NCBI RefSeq assembly: GCF_029892565.1
Contig: NZ_JARXVH010000004.1
Span: forward strand, 434,001 to 498,000
Origin: Streptomyces pseudovenezuelae
GTDB lineage: Bacteria; Actinomycetota; Actinomycetes; Streptomycetales; Streptomycetaceae
Direction of reading: 5' to 3'
DNA: 64,000 nucleotides
Below the pieces are notes generated by a model. It was not told the origin of the DNA, ran no database searches, and saw only the letters and a program-made list of their open reading frames with translations. Both the position numbers and the translations under genes were made by a program. Below, piece after piece: positions 37,606 to 45,994 of the stretch (position 1 is its first letter; each line of letters starts with the position of its first letter).

Positions 37606-37741
37606 GGGCCCAGTTTAGGGGTGTCGCGGGCGTGTCCCGAAACGCCTTTGTTCTGTAACGGTGCGGCCCCCGATGCAGTGCGGTCCCGGTGCCTGCGCCA
37701 GGATGTCAGGGCCACATAAACATCTGGAGGGGAACCCAGGA

Positions 37742-38683
37742 ATGAGTCACAACCAGCCGGGCCCGTACGGCGGGCAGCCCCAGCAGCCCGGTCCGTACGG
37801 TCAGCAGGGCCCTTACGGCCAGCAGCAGCCGCAGGCGCCCCAGCCCGGCTACGGCTACCCCCAGCAGCCGCCCGCCCAGCCGCAGCCCGGTTACGGCTAC
37901 CCGCAGCAGCCCCCGCAGGGCGTACCCCCGCAGCCCAACCCGTACGGCCAGCAGCCCTACCCGCCGCAGCCGCCGGCCTCCGGTGGCGGCGGCAAGAAGA
38001 CGGGCCTGATCATCGGCGCGGTGGCGGTCGTGGCGGCGATCGCGGTCGGGGCGTACTTCGTGATCGGCGGGGGTGGCGGCAGCGGCTCGGGAGGCGTCAA
38101 GGACGACGGGGCGCACAAGTTGACGACGCCGGCGACCGTGCTGAACGGCGAGTACAAGAAGTCGGACGCAGACTCCGCTGACGAGATGACCGCCAAGGAC
38201 AAGGCGGACTTCGAGAAGTGGGGGGTCAAGGACCCCAAGGACGCGAGCGCGGGCTACGCGAAGGGCACGGGGCTCAGCGCCAAGAACCTCTCCTTCAGCG
38301 GCGTCTACGGCACCATCGACGACCCCGAGGCCGTCGTCGACGCCATGTTCGCGAAGCTGAAGACCGAGTCCGAGAAGGACGACGGCAGCGGCGACAGCAC
38401 CGGCAAGCTGGTCGGCAGCCCGGCGAAGGTCACGCCGGCCGGGTTCGAGAACGGCATCATGAAGTGCCAGGTCGCCGAGATCACGAACAACGACTCGTCG
38501 AGCACGAGCGCCGGTGCGGCCAAGACCATCAAGATGCCCATGTGCATCTGGGGTGACCACAGCACGGTCGCCGCGGTCACGTCCTTCGGCCTCGCCGAAC
38601 TCGCCAGCGGCGACGGCGGTTCGGTCACCGACGTGGCCTCCCTGACGGCGAAGCTCCGCAACGACGTCCGCGTGAAGGCCTGA
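37742..38683 (+). CDS. Membrane-anchored protein with Pro/Gln/Tyr-rich cytosolic head
   Basis: 313 residues. Residues 1-80 are low-complexity repeats of QQPGPYGQQ, QPGYGYPQQPP type. A single membrane segment (TGLIIGAVAVVAAIAVGAYFVI) follows a KK pair and a Gly linker, then a Gly-rich spacer and an extracytoplasmic domain (~130-313) with two cysteines (GIMKCQVAEI, MPMCIWGD) that could form a disulphide. ATG at 37742 has a strong GGAGGGG site. Such PGY/QQP-headed anchored proteins are common in Streptomyces with unknown roles. It is divergent from valS and convergent with clpX. Confidence 0.82.
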   Translation: MSHNQPGPYGGQPQQPGPYGQQGPYGQQQPQAPQPGYGYPQQPPAQPQPGYGYPQQPPQGVPPQPNPYGQQPYPPQPPASGGGGKKTGLIIGAVAVVAAIAVGAYFVIGGGGGSGSGGVKDDGAHKLTTPATVLNGEYKKSDADSADEMTAKDKADFEKWGVKDPKDASAGYAKGTGLSAKNLSFSGVYGTIDDPEAVVDAMFAKLKTESEKDDGSGDSTGKLVGSPAKVTPAGFENGIMKCQVAEITNNDSSSTSAGAAKTIKMPMCIWGDHSTVAAVTSFGLAELASGDGGSVTDVASLTAKLRNDVRVKA

Positions 38684-38698
38684 CGCGGTAGGTATCAA

Positions 38699-38740
38699 CA
38701 TCGAAGGGGCCCCGGTCAGTTGACCGGGGCCCCTTCGATG
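38699..38740. terminator. Bidirectional terminator between the anchored protein gene and clpX
   Basis: A perfect palindrome: CATCGAAGGGGCCCCGGTCA and its exact complement around a GT loop, 20 bases per arm. It lies 15 bases past the plus-strand gene and 20 past the minus-strand clpX stop, so it can end both transcripts. Confidence 0.92.
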
Positions 38741-38760
38741 CGTGCTGTGCCGCGCGGCGG

Positions 38761-40050
38761 TTACGCCGTCTTCTGCTCCCCCGGACCCCGTCCGTTCCGC
38801 GCGTCCCGCGGAATGAGGGTCGGGTTCACGTTGGAGTGGACGACGTCCGCCGTGATGACGACTCGGGCCACGTCCTTGCGGGACGGAACCTCGTACATCA
38901 CGGACATGAGGACTTCCTCCATGATGGCGCGCAGGCCGCGGGCGCCGGTCTGGCGGAGGATGGCCTGGTCGGCGATGGCCTCCAGGGCCTCGCGCTCGAA
39001 GTCCAGTTCCACGCCGTCGAGTTCGAAGAGACGCTGGTACTGCTTCATCAGCGCGTTGCGCGGCTCGATCAGGATCTGGAGCAGCGCCTCGCGGTCCAGG
39101 TTGTGGACCGAGGTGATGACGGGGAGGCGGCCGATGAACTCGGGGATCATGCCGAACTTGACCAGGTCCTCCGGCATGACGTCCTCGAACTGGTCCTTGG
39201 CCTGCAGCTCCCGCTTCGAGTGGATCGTCGCGCCGAAGCCGATGCCCTTGGCGCCGGCCCGCGACTCGATGATCTTCTCCAGACCGGCGAAGGCACCGCC
39301 CACGATGAACAGCACGTTCGTCGTGTCGATCTGGATGAACTCCTGGTGCGGGTGCTTGCGTCCGCCCTGCGGCGGCACCGAGGCCGTGGTGCCCTCAAGG
39401 ATCTTCAGGAGGGCCTGCTGAACGCCCTCGCCGGAGACATCGCGGGTGATCGACGGGTTTTCGCTCTTACGGGCGACCTTGTCGATCTCGTCGATGTAGA
39501 TGATCCCGGTCTCGGCCTTCTTGACGTCGTAGTCCGCCGCCTGGATCAGCTTCAGGAGGATGTTCTCGACGTCCTCGCCGACGTAACCCGCCTCCGTCAG
39601 CGCCGTGGCGTCCGCGATGGCGAACGGCACGTTCAGCATGCGGGCCAGGGTCTGGGCGAGCAGGGTCTTGCCGGAGCCCGTGGGACCGAGCAGAAGGATG
39701 TTGGACTTCGCCAACTCGATCGCGTCGTCACGGCCGTTGGCGCCACCGTTCTCGCCGGCCTGGACGCGCTTGTAGTGGTTGTAGACCGCGACGGACAGGG
39801 CCTTCTTCGCGGGCTCCTGGCCCACGACGTAGCCCTCCAGGAACTCGTAGATCTCCCGCGGCTTGGGGAGTTCCTCCCAGCGGACCTCACTGGTCTCCGC
39901 GAGTTCTTCCTCGATGATCTCGTTGCAGAGATCGATGCACTCGTCGCAGATGTACACACCAGGCCCTGCGATGAGCTTCTTGACCTGCTTCTGGCTCTTG
40001 CCGCAGAACGAGCACTTGAGCAGATCGCCGCCGTCACCGATGCGTGCCAC
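38761..40050 (-). CDS. clpX: ATP-dependent Clp protease unfoldase ClpX
   Basis: 429 residues. N-terminal zinc-binding domain ([31 protein letters not shown], four Cys), Walker [21 protein letters not shown], Walker [15 protein letters not shown], pore loop [13 protein letters not shown], sensor and ClpP-contacting IGF loop in KGIGFGATI. It recognises tagged substrates and threads them into ClpP. It is separated from clpP2 by 179 bases including a hairpin, so it can be expressed separately from clpP1P2. Confidence 0.97.
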   Translation of the reverse strand: MARIGDGGDLLKCSFCGKSQKQVKKLIAGPGVYICDECIDLCNEIIEEELAETSEVRWEELPKPREIYEFLEGYVVGQEPAKKALSVAVYNHYKRVQAGENGGANGRDDAIELAKSNILLLGPTGSGKTLLAQTLARMLNVPFAIADATALTEAGYVGEDVENILLKLIQAADYDVKKAETGIIYIDEIDKVARKSENPSITRDVSGEGVQQALLKILEGTTASVPPQGGRKHPHQEFIQIDTTNVLFIVGGAFAGLEKIIESRAGAKGIGFGATIHSKRELQAKDQFEDVMPEDLVKFGMIPEFIGRLPVITSVHNLDREALLQILIEPRNALMKQYQRLFELDGVELDFEREALEAIADQAILRQTGARGLRAIMEEVLMSVMYEVPSRKDVARVVITADVVHSNVNPTLIPRDARNGRGPGEQKTA

Positions 40051-40162
40051 GGTGTGCTTCCCCTTCGCCTGGGAGACGCCTAGATCCAGCGGCTCCTGGT
40101 GCTGCCTTAATCCGACGGTACCTTGCCGGGCCCCCCGTTCGGGCCCCCCTTGGCGCGGTTCA

Positions 40163-40185
40163 CTTTGACGTGCAGCGTGTCAAAG
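40163..40185 (-). terminator. Hairpin between clpP2 and clpX
   Basis: CTTTGAC and GTCAAAG form a seven-base perfect stem about 45 bases past the clpP2 stop. It is less GC-rich than the other terminators here and might instead be a regulatory dyad for clpX. Confidence 0.45.
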
Positions 40186-40229
40186 CACATCAACCATGCC
40201 AAGGGGCGGCAGACGATACAGCCTTCCGT

Positions 40230-40910
40230 CTAGGAGACGGCGGCGTTGTTCATCTTCCGGGTGGAGATGATCTGGTCGATCAGACCGTAGGAGAGCGCCT
40301 CCTCGGCGGTCAGGATCTTGTCGCGCTCGATGTCCTCGCGGATCTTGTCGATCGGCGTGGTGGAGTGCTTGGCCAGCATCTCCTCCAGCTGCGCGCGCAT
40401 CCGCAGGATCTCGTTGGCGGCGATCTCCAGGTCGGAGACCTGTCCGCGGCCGGTCTCGCTGTAGGGCTGGTGGATCAGCACGCGCGCGTTCGGCAGCGCC
40501 ATGCGCTTGCCCGGCGTACCGGCTGCGAGCAGGATCGCGGCGGCGGAGGCCGCCTGACCCATGCAGACCGTCTGGACATCGGGCTTCACGAACTGCATCG
40601 TGTCGTAGATGGCCGTGAGCGCCGTGAAGGAGCCACCGGGGCTGTTGATGTAGACCGAGATGTCCCGGTCGGGGTCCATCGACTCCAGGCACAGCAGCTG
40701 CGCCATGACGTCGTTGGCGGAGGCGTCGTCGATCTGGACGCCGAGGAAGATCACGCGCTCCTCGAAGAGCTTCGCGTAAGGGTCGTACTCGCGCACGCCC
40801 TGCGAGGTGCGCTCCACGAAGCGCGGGATGACGTAACGGGACTCCGCCGTGGGACCCGTGTACTCGGCGCGCGTGCGGTCGAACAGGCCGCTGCCGGGGA
40901 AGTCGTTCAC
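40230..40910 (-). CDS. clpP2: ClpP protease subunit 2
   Basis: 226-residue serine peptidase subunit. Active-site Ser in [17 protein letters not shown], His in [15 protein letters not shown], Asp in the [17 protein letters not shown] helix. It has a longer N-terminus than ClpP1 ([19 protein letters not shown]) that is likely processed. In actinobacteria ClpP1 and ClpP2 form a mixed tetradecamer. Second gene of the clpP1-clpP2 operon, with a 50-base spacer. Confidence 0.95.
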   Translation of the reverse strand: MNDFPGSGLFDRTRAEYTGPTAESRYVIPRFVERTSQGVREYDPYAKLFEERVIFLGVQIDDASANDVMAQLLCLESMDPDRDISVYINSPGGSFTALTAIYDTMQFVKPDVQTVCMGQAASAAAILLAAGTPGKRMALPNARVLIHQPYSETGRGQVSDLEIAANEILRMRAQLEEMLAKHSTTPIDKIREDIERDKILTAEEALSYGLIDQIISTRKMNNAAVS

Positions 40911-40960
40911 TGTCTCTCTCCTAGGGGCTGAGGCGGTCGGCTGTGGGCTTGCAGGGGGCC

Positions 40961-41578
40961 TCAGGCCCCGGTGCCGCCGCCGCCCGGCATGTTGGCTGCC
41001 GTCGTGATGACCTCGTCGATGAGGCCGTAATCCTTGGCCTCGTCGGCGTCGAACCAGCGGTCGCGGTCCGAAGCGCGGGTGATCTCCGCGAACGACTGAC
41101 CGGTGTGCTGGGAGGTCAGCTCCGCCATGCGCTTCTTGGTGTGCAGCAGGCGCTCGGCGTGGATCTTGATGTCGGAGGCCGAGCCGGCCAGGCCGGCGGA
41201 CGGCTGGTGGATCAGGATCTCGGCGTTCGGCAGCGCGAAGCGCTTGCCGGGCGTGCCCGCGCTGAGCAGGAACTGGCCCATGGAGGCGGCGAGGCCCATG
41301 GCGATCGTCACCACGTCGTTCTTGATGTACTGCATGGTGTCGTAGATCGCCATGCCGGCCGTGATCGAGCCGCCGGGGCTGTTGATGTAGAGGTAGATGT
41401 CCTTGTCCGGGTCAGCGGCGAGAAGCAGCAGCTGCGCGGTGATCTTGTTGGCAATGTCGTCGTCGACCGGCTGGCCGAGGAAGATGATCCGCTCGCCGAG
41501 CAGCCGGTTGTAGACCTGGTCGCCGAGGCCACCACCGATGGAAGGCTCGCCGGCGGCGGAGGGCATCAGATTCGTCAC
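40961..41578 (-). CDS. clpP1: ClpP protease subunit 1
   Basis: 205-residue serine peptidase subunit. Catalytic Ser near residue 98 in [18 protein letters not shown], His in [18 protein letters not shown], Asp in [16 protein letters not shown]. First gene of the operon; a ClgR-like operator and a TAGGGT -10 candidate lie upstream. In S. lividans clpP1P2 is activated by ClgR, itself a Clp substrate. A Gly tail ([10 protein letters not shown]) ends the protein. Confidence 0.95.
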   Translation of the reverse strand: MTNLMPSAAGEPSIGGGLGDQVYNRLLGERIIFLGQPVDDDIANKITAQLLLLAADPDKDIYLYINSPGGSITAGMAIYDTMQYIKNDVVTIAMGLAASMGQFLLSAGTPGKRFALPNAEILIHQPSAGLAGSASDIKIHAERLLHTKKRMAELTSQHTGQSFAEITRASDRDRWFDADEAKDYGLIDEVITTAANMPGGGGTGA

Positions 41579-41674
41579 GTATCCACCTGCTCGTCTTACG
41601 ACGGCGCCGGGCCGTCTTCACGTGTTCCCGTCCGGGGGGCTGCAAAAGGGACTCTCCGGCCCCCGTACTCATGG

Positions 41675-41735
41675 ACCCTAACGCGCAGGCCCGTCCGGTG
41701 AATCCCGGGAAGGGTGGTGTTCGCCGGGGGCGTAG
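41675..41735 (-). promoter_or_regulatory. clpP1 promoter with ClgR-like operator
   Basis: On the plus strand GTTCGCCGGGGGCGTAG (41719-41735) fits the CGC-N5-GCG core of actinobacterial ClgR sites (pyrimidine after CGC, purine before GCG, GTT before the left half). On the minus strand TAGGGT at 41675-41680 could be the -10 box, with TTCACC 16 bases upstream as a weak -35. The operator is just upstream of these, as expected for an activator. Confidence 0.6.
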
Positions 41736-41770
41736 CTGTCCACGGCGGACGGTCGGCTCCGGGTAGGCGA

Positions 41771-41804
41771 ACGGGCCCCGGGGTCAAAGCTCCCCAGGGC
41801 CCGT
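41771..41804 (-). terminator. Hairpin terminator after tig
   Basis: ACGGGCCC...GGGCCCGT with an inner GGGG/CCCC extension and one mismatch, located 27 bases past the trigger-factor stop codon. GC-rich stem around a TCAAAGCT loop. Confidence 0.85.
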
Positions 41805-41830
41805 CCTACGCCCTACAAGGCGCCGTGGGC

Positions 41831-43228
41831 TCAGCCCTCGGTCTTCTCCTCGGCCGGGGTCTCCTCGGTGGCGGCCTCGGCCGTCTCGGGGGCCTCGACC
41901 GTCTCGGCGGTCTCGTCCTCGTCGTCGAGGTCGATGACCTCGCCGTTGGTGTCCTTGACCGTGGCGGCCTCGACCACGATGGCCAGGGCCTTGCCGCGGG
42001 CGACCTCGCCGACGAGGAGGGGCACCTGGCCGCCCTCGACGACGGCCTGGGCGAACTGGTCGGGGGACATGCCGGAGGAGGCCGCGCGACGCATGAGGTG
42101 CTCGGTGAGCTCCTCCTGGTTGACGTTCAGCTTCTCCTGCTTGACCAGCTCGTCGAGGACGAACTGGGTCTTGATGCCCTTGACCGCGGCCTCACTGGTC
42201 TCGGTCTCGAACTCCTCCTCCGTCTTGCCCTGGATCTCCAGGTACTTCGGGAGGTCGAGGCCCATCTGACCGAGCTGGTGGTGCTCCAGGTTGTGCTTGC
42301 GGGTGTTGATCTCGTCCTCGAGCAGCTTCTCGGGGACGGGCACCTCGACGAGCTCCAGGAGCTTGTCGAGCACGCGCTCCTGGGCCTGGGTGGCCTGGTC
42401 GTACTGCTTCATGTTCTCGAGGCGCTTGCGGCTGTCCGCCCGCAGCTCCTCCAGGGTGTCGAACTCCGAGGCGAGCTGCGCGAACTCGTCGTCCAGCTCG
42501 GGCAGTTCACGGGCGGCGACCTGGGTGACCTTGACGGTGACCTCAGCCTCCTGGCCGGCCGCGGAGCCGCCCTTGAGCTCGGAGGCGAAGGTGGCCTCGC
42601 CACCGGCCTCCAGGCCCTTGACGGCGTCGTCGATGCCCTCCAGCAGCTCGCCCGAGCCGATGGTGTAGGAGACGCCGCTGGCGATGCCGTCCTCCAGCAC
42701 CTCGCCGCCGACCTTGGCCTCCAGGTCGATGGTGACGACGTCGCCGTCCTCGGCGGCCCGCTCGACCGGGGAGGTCGACGCGAAGCGCTCGCGGAGCTGC
42801 TCGACCGACTGGTCGATGTCCTCCTCGGTGACCTCGACGGCGTCCACCTCGACCTCGATGCCGGAGTAGTCCGGGATCTCGAGGGCCGGGCGGATGTCGA
42901 CCTCGGCGGTGAAGTTCAGCGTCTCGCCGTCCTTCAGGTCGGTGATGTCGACCTCGGGCTGGCCCAGGACATTGAGCTCGGCCTCGTTGACCGCCTCCGT
43001 GTAGAACTTCGGGAGGGCGTCGTTGACCGCCTCCTCCAGGACCGCACCGCGGCCGAACCGCTGGTCGATGACGCGCGCCGGGATCTTGCCCTTCCGGAAG
43101 CCCTTCACCGTGACCTGCTGGTTGATCTTCTTGTACGCCGCGTCGAGGCTGTCCTTGAGCTCCTCGAAGGGCACCTCAATGCTGAGCCGAACCCGAGTCG
43201 GGTTCAGGGTCTCGACGGCGCTCTTCAC
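41831..43228 (-). CDS. tig: Trigger factor (ribosome-associated chaperone/PPIase)
   Basis: 465 residues. The ribosome-binding tail motif is in [20 protein letters not shown] (GFRxGKxP) near residue 45. The FKBP-type PPIase domain is at ~150-240 ([40 protein letters not shown]), and a helical C-terminal chaperone domain follows. An acidic tail ends the protein ([20 protein letters not shown]). GTG at 43228 with AAGGAG at eight bases. TACTAT about 65 bases upstream could be the -10 box. It is followed by the clpP operon, a standard arrangement. Confidence 0.96.
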   Translation of the reverse strand: MKSAVETLNPTRVRLSIEVPFEELKDSLDAAYKKINQQVTVKGFRKGKIPARVIDQRFGRGAVLEEAVNDALPKFYTEAVNEAELNVLGQPEVDITDLKDGETLNFTAEVDIRPALEIPDYSGIEVEVDAVEVTEEDIDQSVEQLRERFASTSPVERAAEDGDVVTIDLEAKVGGEVLEDGIASGVSYTIGSGELLEGIDDAVKGLEAGGEATFASELKGGSAAGQEAEVTVKVTQVAARELPELDDEFAQLASEFDTLEELRADSRKRLENMKQYDQATQAQERVLDKLLELVEVPVPEKLLEDEINTRKHNLEHHQLGQMGLDLPKYLEIQGKTEEEFETETSEAAVKGIKTQFVLDELVKQEKLNVNQEELTEHLMRRAASSGMSPDQFAQAVVEGGQVPLLVGEVARGKALAIVVEAATVKDTNGEVIDLDDEDETAETVEAPETAEAATEETPAEEKTEG

Positions 43229-43390
43229 GGTTGGGTCTCCTTGGGGCTGACTTTAGGGATCGTGCCCGGCTGCAGAGACACACGGGCATGCAGCTTGCAT
43301 AGTAACGGCAGCGGCGACACGCCCCAAAGGCGATCAAGGGACTCGATCACCGGACGTGATCGCGTGAGTGCGCCGGTGTCGACCGGCAGC

Positions 43391-43467
43391 TGGTCGGGGT
43401 GGCGGGATTTGAACCCACGGCCTTCCGCTCCCAAAGCGGACGCGCTACCAAGCTGCGCCACACCCCG
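43391..43467 (-). tRNA. tRNA-Pro (anticodon TGG)
   Basis: Minus-strand cloverleaf: acceptor CGGGGTG pairs with CACCCCG, D arm GCGC-AGCTTGGTA-GCGC, anticodon stem TCCGC/GCGGA with loop TTTGGGA (anticodon TGG), T arm CGTGGGTTCAAATCCCGC. CCA is encoded (43391-43393). It sits upstream of tig on the same strand. Confidence 0.95.
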
Positions 43468-43562
43468 TCTGGTGCGACACGTAGGGTACATGCCCGCAGG
43501 CCATGGGACCGCCGCATTTCACCAGCGCCGGTCACTAACCGGTACGGACGGGAAACGGGGTG

Positions 43563-43591
43563 TGCGACGAGGCGTGGTGACCCGCTACGAT
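43563..43591 (+). promoter_or_regulatory. Candidate promoter of tRNA-Gly
   Basis: TGCGAC and TACGAT separated by 17 bases, with the -10 box ending 42 bases before the mature tRNA. Reasonable match to the vegetative (HrdB) promoter pattern. Confidence 0.5.
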
Positions 43592-43633
43592 GCCTTGTGT
43601 GCCGCGGTCGCTCCGACCTGCGGCGCGCGTTGC

Positions 43634-43707
43634 GCGGGCGTAGCTCAATGGTAGAGCACCAGTCTTCCAAACTGGCTACGCGGGTTCGATTCCCGTCGCC
43701 CGCTCCA
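43634..43707 (+). tRNA. tRNA-Gly (anticodon TCC)
   Basis: Acceptor GCGGGCG pairs with CGCCCGC, D arm GCTCAATGGTAGAGC, anticodon stem CCAGT/ACTGG with loop CTTCCAA (anticodon TCC), T arm GCGGGTTCGATTCCCGT. Discriminator T at 43704 and encoded CCA at 43705-43707. Confidence 0.96.
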
Positions 43708-43712
43708 TACGA

Positions 43713-43748
43713 CCTCAGGGCCCGGTTCACCCGAACCGGGCCCTGAGG
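43713..43748 (+). terminator. Terminator after tRNA-Gly
   Basis: CCTCAGGGCCCGGTTC and GAACCGGGCCCTGAGG pair perfectly around ACCC, and TGTTTT follows. It begins six bases after the CCA end of the tRNA. Confidence 0.92.
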
Positions 43749-43847
43749 TGTTTTCGCGCGCGTGGACCTCGCCCTCGGCCCGTCACCGAGGGCAGCACAG
43801 AGCCGAGTTCCGGGCGGACCCGGAACGAGAGAGCTGGAACCGGAGAC

Positions 43848-44042
43848 CTAGAACTGGATCGAGTTGATGGTCTCCGCTATGGAGTTCAGGAACCGTTGGA
43901 TGTCGTCGGCCATGCCGGTCGAGGCGAGGAAGAAGCCGAACAGCACGGCGACTACCGCCGGGCCCGCCTTGATCGATCCCCCCCTGAGCAACACCACCAG
44001 GATGATCGCCAACAGCAACACCACTGACAGCGAAATGGCCAC
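43848..44042 (-). CDS. Small membrane protein, 64 aa
   Basis: Starts ATG at 44042. Two hydrophobic segments (SLSVVLLLAIILVVLL, AGPAVVAVLFGFFLAS) flank a Arg-Gly-Gly-Ser-Ile-Lys turn, then an amphipathic tail DDIQRFLNSIAETINSIQF. I recognise the type as a conserved small actinobacterial membrane protein, with no known function. It stands alone between the tRNA-Gly terminator and a divergent acyltransferase. Confidence 0.75.
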   Translation of the reverse strand: MAISLSVVLLLAIILVVLLRGGSIKAGPAVVAVLFGFFLASTGMADDIQRFLNSIAETINSIQF

Positions 44043-44424
44043 AACTCATCACACCCTCGGTCGGTCCGCTCACCCGGCCCGGGGGACGCGACCTCGCGCA
44101 CCCCGCCAGGACCATCGTGCCACCAACCCGGCCCAGGTATGCGGCGCGTGAGGCATCGTCGGCCACTCCTGTGCCTGACCTTTGCCTTGACCATGAGCCC
44201 CGGCGCGCCCCAACTGGGAATTCGGCAGCATGGTTTCCATACCCACACAGTGTGTTCGCAGGCATTTCGAGCAGGTATTTCACGGGAGTTGACCGTGGCC
44301 TCTATGCGTCATTTCGTCGGGATTAAACGTGACAAGACGGGCGGCGGGAGGGCATCCAAGGCCTTAACCAGGAATAACGCGGCGAGTTTTACGAATAGCC
44401 GGGGTCGCCGCTAAGGTGCCTCAG
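44043..44424. other. Divergent intergenic region, 382 bases
   Basis: Lies between the small membrane protein (minus) and the acyltransferase (plus). No gene is supported. The right part is AT-richer (TTAACC, AATAACG, TTTTACGAATAG) and probably holds the acyltransferase promoter; a TTGACC occurs near 44290 without a convincing -10 at the right distance. Confidence 0.4.
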
Positions 44425-45519
44425 ATGTTCCAAGAGGCGACACGGCGCACACCCGACAAACAGCGCGACGCGTTCTTCGACAACGCCAAGTACCTGGCGA
44501 TCGTGTTGGTCGCCATGGGCCACTCGTGGGAGCCGCTGAAGGGCGGCAGCCGCATCCTCGAGGGTGCCTACACCGTCGTGTACGCCTTCCACATGCCGGC
44601 GTTCATCATCATCTCCGGCTTCTTCTCCCGCAGTTTCGACATGCGCCCCGACCGCCTCCGGCGGCTGGTCACCGGCGTCCTGGTCCCGTACGTGATCTTC
44701 GAGACGGCGTACAGCCTCTTCCAGCGCTACGGCAATGACGACCCGGGCATGAAGGTCACGCTGCTCGACCCGTGGTTCCTGACCTGGTTCCTGGTCGCGC
44801 TGTTCATCTGGCGGCTGACCACCCCGCTGTGGAAGAGCATCCGCTGGCCGCTGCCGGTCGCGCTCGGCGTCGCGATGTTCGCGTCCGTCTCGCCGGAGAT
44901 CGGCGACGACCTGGACCTGCAGCGGGTGTTGCAGTTCCTGCCGTTCTTCGTGCTGGGGCTGTGCCTGAAGCCGGAGCACTTCCGGATGGTGCGCACGCGG
45001 ACGATGCGGATCGTGGCCGTGCCGGTCTTCGTCGTCGCGCTGGCCGTGGGCTGGTGGGCGGTGCCGCGCATGAACACCGCGTGGTTCTACCACCGCGACG
45101 CCGCACAGGAGTTGGTGGCGCCCTGGTGGTCGGGCCCGGTCATGGTGCTCGCCCTGTTCGGCTGCTCGGTGCTGCTGACCGCCTGCTTCTTCGCCTGGGT
45201 GCCGGGCCGCCGGATGTGGTTCACGACGCTCGGCGCGGGCACGCTCTACGGCTATCTGCTGCACGGCTTCGTCATCAAGGCCGGTGAGTACTACGGCTGG
45301 TTCGACCCGAAGTGGCTGCACCGGCCGCTCGGCGAGATCTTCGCGACGCTCGTCGCGGGCGCCGTCGTCACCGCGCTGTGCACCGCGCCGGTGCGAAAGG
45401 TCTTCAAGTTCGCGATGGAGCCCGAGATGAAGTGGGCCTTCAGGCCCGACCCGGCGGAGGCGGCACGCGACCGCGAGACGCGGGAACAGCGGGAGCAGCG
45501 CGAGAAGGTCTCCGCGTAG
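44425..45519 (+). CDS. Acyltransferase family 3 membrane protein
   Basis: 364 residues from ATG at 44425 (AAGG eight bases upstream; a GTG at 44416 is the alternative). Eight to ten membrane segments. The family head is RDAFFDNAKYLAIVLVAMGH (D-N-x-K-x-L-A-I-x-x-V-x-x-G-H), followed by YAFHMPAFIIISGFF. The C-terminal tail is charged and cytosolic (EAARDRETREQREQREKVSA). Members O-acylate sugars or peptidoglycan-like substrates at the membrane. Substrate unknown; no adjacent glycan genes. Confidence 0.88.
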   Translation: MFQEATRRTPDKQRDAFFDNAKYLAIVLVAMGHSWEPLKGGSRILEGAYTVVYAFHMPAFIIISGFFSRSFDMRPDRLRRLVTGVLVPYVIFETAYSLFQRYGNDDPGMKVTLLDPWFLTWFLVALFIWRLTTPLWKSIRWPLPVALGVAMFASVSPEIGDDLDLQRVLQFLPFFVLGLCLKPEHFRMVRTRTMRIVAVPVFVVALAVGWWAVPRMNTAWFYHRDAAQELVAPWWSGPVMVLALFGCSVLLTACFFAWVPGRRMWFTTLGAGTLYGYLLHGFVIKAGEYYGWFDPKWLHRPLGEIFATLVAGAVVTALCTAPVRKVFKFAMEPEMKWAFRPDPAEAARDRETREQREQREKVSA

Positions 45520-45532
45520 CCGGTCCCCCGGT

Positions 45533-45994
45533 TCAGTCACCCTCCAGACCGAGAAGTGCGCGCATGCGTGCGTACTTCTCGGTCAGTCGTGTCCGGGTCG
45601 CCTCGTCGTCCAGGCGGGCGAGGCGGGCCGGGTCCGCGTTGTGCGCCAGGTCGGCCCGCTTCACCAGCAGGGCGCCCGGGGTGTCGAGGATGCGCCGGGC
45701 GTACGCCTCCGGGGCCTCCCCCGCCCGCTTGGTGACCGCGCGCACGATGTCCTTCGTACGCCGGCTCAGCGCGGCCCCCTCCAGCCAGTGCGCGGAGCGC
45801 GCGTCGTCCTCGACGGCGTCGTGCAGCCAGGCCGCCGCGATCTGGTCGTCGTCGCCACCACGCGCGCGTACGCCCTCGGCGACGGCCCGCAGGTGCTCGG
45901 CGTAGGGCCGTCCCGCCTTGTCGGTCTGGCCCTCGTGGGCGGCGCGGGCGGTGGCCTCGACCTCGGCCAGGGTCATCGGATCGGTGCTGGTCAC
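45533..45994 (-). CDS. HD-domain phosphohydrolase-like protein
   Basis: 153 residues from GTG at 45994, which overlaps the stop of the ABC permease (GTGA). HD metal-site elements are AHEGQTDKAGRPYAEHLRAV, AAAWLHDAVEDDAR (the HD pair) and VKRADLAHNADPARLARLD, a layout like the RelA/SpoT hydrolase-type small HD proteins (MESH1-like). Possible nucleotide pyrophosphohydrolase; substrate not determinable. Translational coupling to the ABC genes looks incidental. Confidence 0.85.
   Translation of the reverse strand: MTSTDPMTLAEVEATARAAHEGQTDKAGRPYAEHLRAVAEGVRARGGDDDQIAAAWLHDAVEDDARSAHWLEGAALSRRTKDIVRAVTKRAGEAPEAYARRILDTPGALLVKRADLAHNADPARLARLDDEATRTRLTEKYARMRALLGLEGD

Noticed and set aside
37606..37741. 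T-box riboswitch upstream of valS
   Set aside because: The 136-base divergent gap has no specifier-loop or T-box-like sequence, and is too short once the opposite gene's binding site is counted.
45533..45994. HD protein as part of the ABC exporter function
   Set aside because: The GTGA overlap alone is weak evidence; HD hydrolases of this type are not known partners of FtsX-type exporters.
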